Assembly (NCBI GenBank): GCA_012840385.1
Contig: DULK01000038.1
Coordinates: forward strand, 1 to 35,034
Reading direction: 5' to 3'
Source of the DNA: Syntrophomonadaceae bacterium
GTDB lineage: Bacteria; Bacillota; DSM-12270; Thermacetogeniales; Thermacetogeniaceae
Length of the DNA: 35,034 nucleotides
This document shows positions 31,411 to 35,034 of the stretch, piece by piece. Position numbers and translations under genes: made by a program. How positions within the stretch are numbered: the stretch's first letter is position 1; every line of letters starts with the position of its first letter. The notes beneath the pieces are model-generated. The model had not been told where the DNA came from. It made no database searches and saw only the letters and a list, made by a program, of their open reading frames with translations.

Positions 31411-31929
31411 ATGGCAAATTTAGATCAGAGAAAGGTTTACGAGGAGTACTACATGAAGATATATACATTAGCTTATTACATAACAAGAGATGAAGAGATG
31501 TCCAAGGACATAACCCAGGACACCTTTTTCACTGCATTCAAAAAAATCCACCAATTAAAATCAGAAGAAAAGATTGAATCGTGGTTAATCTCCATTGCCA
31601 CCAACCTTTCTCGGAACGCCCTGAAAAAAAGAGAATATCGATTGAGCGAGTATCAGCCGGAATTAAAGGAAAGAGGTAACCCCTACGATCAAGTGGAATT
31701 AAAAATGGCCGTAACCGATGCTCTCGATTCACTATCTCCCGCGTATAAAGAGACCATCCTGCTTTACTATTATTATGGGTTTTCGATAAATGAAATTTCA
31801 CAAATACTTGATGTGAATCAAAAAACCGTAAGCTCTCGTCTCAGTCGTGCCCGCCGGTTGATCAGAGAAAAAATCGGGCTGGAACAAAAAGGGGAAGGAG
31901 GAACGAGGGTTGTCAGATCCCTGCCTTGA
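31411..31929 (+). CDS. ECF RNA polymerase sigma factor
   Basis: The 172-residue protein has region 2 (YMKIYTLAYYITRDEEMSKDITQDTFFTAFKKIHQL, then IESWLISIATNLSRN) and region 4 (LSPAYKETILLYYYYGFSINEISQILDVNQKTVSSRLSRARRLIREKI). It belongs to the SigW/SigV-like ECF type. GAAGGG lies 8 bases before ATG 31411. The anti-sigma start overlaps its 3' end by 20 bases. The likely regulon includes its own operon and perhaps the divergent exported protein; this is inferred. Confidence 0.9.
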   Translation: MANLDQRKVYEEYYMKIYTLAYYITRDEEMSKDITQDTFFTAFKKIHQLKSEEKIESWLISIATNLSRNALKKREYRLSEYQPELKERGNPYDQVELKMAVTDALDSLSPAYKETILLYYYYGFSINEISQILDVNQKTVSSRLSRARRLIREKIGLEQKGEGGTRVVRSLP

Positions 31930-32671
31930 TAAACTTATAAAGGAAGCCGTTACAGAACAGATAAAATCTTTCCCGGTACCCGACATGGACGAGGAGTGGG
32001 AATTATTACAAAAGAGGATTTATACAGAAAAGAAAAGAGAAGCCTGGATAAAAAGAGCAGCAATAGCTGCGGCTGTGTTTCTTGGTTTGACCGGGATTCT
32101 AGCAGGGGTGTATCCGGTGCAGGCGGGGAATCTCAAAAATGCTGTAATCCGTCTGATCGACAAAAGAATCCTCGGTCCGATGCACAACCTGGTCATTAAT
32201 ACCGGTGCAAGCGATCGTGGTGACGTACCGCCGGACACGGTGAATATACCAAAACCCCTGAGGACCTCCTCCCTGGAAAAGGCGGTCGAATTTGCCGGAA
32301 GACCTTTCTGGATCCCGGCGGAAACACCGGAGGGATTGGAACTGGATGAAATAGAAGTTACAAAGGAGGAGGGGGGAGTTTTAAGCGTAAGGCTATTATA
32401 CAGGCACAACGAAAAGTATTATTCGATAATGGAGACTTTAATTGAAAAAAGAGGGAGCAAAGGCATTCTTTACGATACCGACGACTCGGAAGTTTCCAAG
32501 ATAAAAATCGGACAGAGTGATGCGGTGCTGATTATCAACAACAAGCACGGTACCTACAACCTGGACTGGTATCTGGGAGACTGGAGTTTCAGCGCTTTCA
32601 GTAATTTGGGTGAAAAAGAAATAATAACGATTTCCTCCAGTCTGATACCCACAAATGCGGTCGGAAAATAA
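31910..32671 (+). CDS. transmembrane anti-sigma factor, DUF4367-type outer domain
   Basis: The 253-residue protein begins with a cytoplasmic helical part (residues 1-45, LDKLIKEAVTEQIKSF...EEWELLQKRIY), a transmembrane helix (about 50-70, AAIAAAVFLGLTGILAGVYPVQA) and an outer domain with the DUF4367 pattern (FWIPAETPEGLELDEIEV; GQSDAVLII). It lacks the H-C-C zinc motif. It should bind and restrain the sigma factor that precedes it. TTG 31910 is preceded by GGAGG and lies within the sigma gene. Confidence 0.75.
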   Translation: MSDPCLDKLIKEAVTEQIKSFPVPDMDEEWELLQKRIYTEKKREAWIKRAAIAAAVFLGLTGILAGVYPVQAGNLKNAVIRLIDKRILGPMHNLVINTGASDRGDVPPDTVNIPKPLRTSSLEKAVEFAGRPFWIPAETPEGLELDEIEVTKEEGGVLSVRLLYRHNEKYYSIMETLIEKRGSKGILYDTDDSEVSKIKIGQSDAVLIINNKHGTYNLDWYLGDWSFSAFSNLGEKEIITISSSLIPTNAVGK

Positions 32672-32690
32672 ACGACAGGTGATAAGACTT

Positions 32691-33096
32691 TTAAAAATAA
32701 AGCGAGGCGGAGGTTGAATAGCCTGATTCGGTATGGCTTCCTTCTATGGCGGAGTGCTTTGCGCGAACCCTGTAATAATATCCCTTGGTAACCGACGTGG
32801 TCACCTGACCGGTCGCTTCGGAACTGTTCGTTTCGGTAAATTCCCAGCTTTTGACCGCTGTCCAGTTGCTTCCGTTCCATCTTTCTAAAGTTAGTATCAC
32901 TTTCACGACATCCACGGGGGTATAAGTATATGTTACACCCGTAAGGTATGCACGGCCGTCGGTTGTGGCGCTGATGCTGCAATTTCCGTAAGTGATATAT
33001 TGATAGGTTTGTGGTTTAACATAGACGGCTTTATTTGTCGGCGGTGGTGCTGATGCAAAGACCGGAGACGCATAAGCCAGCACCATAATCACACTC
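32691..33096 (-). pseudogene. exported beta-sandwich protein, 5' end deleted
   Basis: The frame reads VSVIMVLAYASPVFASA, the end of a signal peptide, then a mature domain of about 115 residues (NKAVYVKPQTYQYI, VVKVILTLERWNGSNWTAVKSW, KGYYYRVRAKHSA) similar to small secreted beta-sandwich proteins of the DUF6147 type. The basic N-region and start codon are missing; upstream the frame runs into the antisense of the sigma gene (MPLARCL...). The join is at about 33096-33101. An internal ATG exists but would leave no proper signal peptide, so export is unlikely. Confidence 0.65.
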
Positions 33097-33100
33097 ACAC

Positions 33101-33562
33101 TATTATCTAACCAGAGACCAGCACGCTGCTGAAGACATCGTGCAAGAGGCATTTGCTAAAGCAATATGCGCCTTTCATAAATTAAAAGATCCCAATAAAT
33201 TCAAACCATGGCTTACCCGGATTGCTTTAAACACAGGGAAATCATGGGTAGAGAGAAATAGTCATGTATCCTATTTGGCTGAAATTGAAGTTGCGGCCAG
33301 TAGCTTTGACTTGCCGTTGGAAGAGGCAATAAACGCTGAGACCAGGAAGGTAGTCATAGATGCCATCAGCTACCTCTCCCCGCAGGAACAAAAAGTAGTT
33401 GTTCTTCGATTTTATCTCGATCTTTTGGAAAAGGATATTGCAAATATCCTGGGTATTAGTGAAGGTACAGTTAAATCTGTTCTTCACCGGTCAAAACAAA
33501 AACTGGGCCGACATTTAAGTATGTGGTACGAAAAGGAGCGTGATGGCCGTGGAAGAAGATAA
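33101..33562 (+). pseudogene. ECF sigma factor, 5' end deleted
   Basis: From 33101 the frame reads YYLTRDQHAAEDIVQEAFAK, the middle of sigma region 2, then the rest of region 2 (FKPWLTRIALNTGKSW) and a complete region 4 (LSPQEQKVVVLRFYLDLLEKDIANILGISEGTVKSVLHRSKQKL). The first 25-40 residues and the start are gone: a stop codon lies four codons before. A GTG at 33140 could start a shorter protein lacking the front of region 2, but it has no good ribosome binding site. The anti-sigma gene follows with an overlap of about 20 bases. Confidence 0.75.
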
Positions 33563-34256
33563 TCTGGAACAGTTCTTGCGCACCGCCTTACAGTCCAATG
33601 AGATTACTATTCAAACACCCATGAGCGGGGTTGAAAACAAGATATTTGAAAAGGTCGCCAAGTACCGGGAACAGGAGCACCGAAAAAAACGACGATTCTA
33701 TCAAATGGCAGCCGGGATTATCCTGTTGCTAGGGATGATCGGCAGTATGCTTTTTCCTCAACCGGTCGTTGCGTTGAAAAACAAGCTGCTTCATCTTTTA
33801 TCCTGGTCTGAGCGAGAAATCAAGATTAATTTGCTCAGCCTAACAGCCGGCAACCATGTAGATGACCGCTTGGCCAACGAAATATCCAAATTACAGCCCG
33901 AGGTTCCCTATAAGATTAAAGTTCCGCAATACATTCCCACCGGAATGGCCTTCAAACAGGTTGCGATCAATAAAAAAGGCTCAGTAGTCCGACTGGTTAT
34001 GGAGTACGAGCAAGCAGATAAACGCTTGCGAATTACCCAGGAAAACATACCTGGTGAAACAAACTATTCTTTAAGGGTCAACACCGCATCTGGGCAAATT
34101 GAACAAATTAAGATCAATAATGCGGAGGGGCATCTGATTAAATACAGCAATGGCATGAATATGATTGTATGGGATACTGACGAGAGTATTAAGTTTATTG
34201 TGGACGGGAATCTTACCGCTGATGAATTACTGTTAATTGCTAGGTGCTTGGAATAA
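33543..34256 (+). CDS. transmembrane anti-sigma factor, DUF4367-type
   Basis: About 237 residues: a cytoplasmic helical segment (DNLEQFLRTALQSNEITI...KIFEKVAKYREQEHRKK), one membrane helix (residues 55-74, MAAGIILLLGMIGSMLFPQPVV) and an outer domain matching DUF4367 (VPQYIPTGMAFKQVAI, LVMEYEQADKRLRITQE, IIVWDTD-like strands). ATG 33543 lies 4 bases after AAGGAG; GTG 33549 is a possible start. Its sigma partner has lost its 5' end, so the gene may be silent or orphaned. Confidence 0.7.
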   Translation: MAVEEDNLEQFLRTALQSNEITIQTPMSGVENKIFEKVAKYREQEHRKKRRFYQMAAGIILLLGMIGSMLFPQPVVALKNKLLHLLSWSEREIKINLLSLTAGNHVDDRLANEISKLQPEVPYKIKVPQYIPTGMAFKQVAINKKGSVVRLVMEYEQADKRLRITQENIPGETNYSLRVNTASGQIEQIKINNAEGHLIKYSNGMNMIVWDTDESIKFIVDGNLTADELLLIARCLE

Positions 34257-34261
34257 ATATG

Positions 34262-35034
34262 TAGGGTTTGCTGAATAACCAAAAGATCCAGACACTACAA
34301 GGGTTTAGAGGTATTAAAATCGAATTATTGTCCAAGGAAAAAGCGTAAAAACCGGCAAAAAGCTTGCACAGGAGGCAGAAATGTACCGACGTCCCACTGG
34401 TCAGATGGTTCTGGAAGACGTCGTACTTCCCTTTGAAGGAAAACTCGATGCCAATAACCGTTGGGTCAAACTGGCTCAGATAATACCCTGGTCGGACATC
34501 GAAAAGGATTATGCCGACCTATTCCCATCCAATACCGGAACAGTAGCCAAACCCTTACGCATGGCCCTGGGTGCCCTGATCATCAAAGAAAGGTGCGGAT
34601 TCACGGACCGGGAAACAGTGGAACAAATCACCGAAAACCCGTATCTGCAATACTTCATCGGGCTGGAAAAGTATCAGATAGAGCCTCCCTTTGACGCCTC
34701 ACTAATATGGTTTACTTCCGCAAACGCCTGGATCAGAACATCATGAACAAAATAAACGAGCTGATCTGTCAAGGGGAGCAAAACAAAAAGACAAAAGATC
34801 CGGGTGACCCCGGGGAACCCCCGCATACAGGTGGTGTTCTATCCAAACAGGACTCTAAATCGGATGAGCCGGCTAATAAAGGCAAACTGTTGCTTGATGC
34901 CACCTGTGCCCCGGCCGATATCCGCTACCCAAGATCTGTCCCTGCTGAATGAAGCCCGGGAGAAAACCGAAGAGATGATCGACACCTTATATCATACCGG
35001 TCTGGGCCTGGCAAGGAAGCCTCGCACCTATCGC
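34262..35034 (+). mobile_element. IS5/IS1182-type insertion sequence, left part, cut by window end
   Basis: Just after the anti-sigma gene the sequence AGGGTTTGCTGAATAACC has the look of the terminal inverted repeat of IS5/IS1182-type elements. A transposase frame follows at 34381. The right end lies beyond the window, so the boundary and target duplication cannot be checked. Confidence 0.65.
34381..35034 (+). pseudogene. DDE transposase of the IS5/IS1182 group, frameshifted and partial
   Basis: The N-terminal InsH-type domain is intact (LDANNRWVKLAQIIPWSDIE, SNTGTVAKPLRMALGALIIKER, DRETVEQITENPYLQYFIGL). At about 34709 two extra bases (AT in CTAATATGG) shift the frame; the true continuation VYFRKRLDQNIMNKINELI is in the next frame. 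At about 34931 a second shift restores the first frame, where LSLLNEAREKTEEMIDTLYHTGL follows to the window end. The conserved LLLDATCAPADIRYP block holds the first catalytic aspartate. With two shifts the gene is inactive unless these are sequencing errors. Confidence 0.75.

Noticed and set aside
1-35034. CRISPR array, rRNA genes or complete tRNA genes
   Set aside because: No regularly spaced repeats, no rRNA sequence, and the only tRNA-like sequence lacks its 5' half.

Overview
The window looks like the chromosome of a Gram-positive, spore-former-type Firmicute, most likely in the Desulfotomaculum/Pelotomaculum (Peptococcaceae) neighbourhood. The reasons are strong purine-rich ribosome binding sites, frequent GTG/TTG starts, a YhaO/YhaN-type SbcD/SbcC pair, a DUF421-DUF4363 pair, and zinc-finger or DUF4367-type anti-sigma factors. 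This placement is an inference from gene content; there is no rRNA or other marker gene in the window.

Layout. At 1-154 lies the distal end of an element that integrated into a tRNA-Val gene: a 3' tRNA fragment with two 11-bp direct repeats beside it. Next come two toxin-antitoxin loci (a 5'-truncated HigB with intact HigA; a HicA-like toxin with a Phd/HicB-hybrid antitoxin) and a gene-poor stretch to 3.1 kb. From 3.1 to 27.1 kb the sequence is GC-rich and mostly housekeeping: MarR regulator plus MATE exporter, YhaO/YhaN nuclease pair, DUF421-DUF4363 membrane pair, RNase HI, a beta-CASP metallo-hydrolase, DUF4870, DUF169 and DUF554 proteins, a complete zinc uptake operon (Fur/Zur-type regulator, ZnuA, ZnuC, ZnuB) behind a 7-1-7 Fur-family box, a lipoprotein, an ECF sigma/anti-sigma pair followed by a deleted ABC transporter, ClpB, an FmdE-like zinc protein, a cytosolic-looking L,D-transpeptidase and a VanW protein.

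From 27.1 kb to the end the window is accessory. It starts with a tnpB-only IS200/IS605-type element and ends inside a broken IS5/IS1182-type element. Between them the DNA is more AT-rich and holds exported proteins of unknown function and two further ECF sigma/anti-sigma units. Each unit has, or had, an exported-protein gene divergent from the sigma gene. In the second unit a deletion has removed both 5' ends and the region between them.

The least explained signals are two pairs of structured intergenic elements. One pair (25.9-26.0 kb and 31.07-31.18 kb) shares sequence blocks and stems that change in a compensated way, and each copy ends about 220-230 bases before a plus-strand gene (vanW; an ECF sigma factor). 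The other pair (10.13-10.20 kb and 14.90-14.96 kb) shares a 15-base core inside base-paired arms. I could not assign either to a known riboswitch or RNA family.
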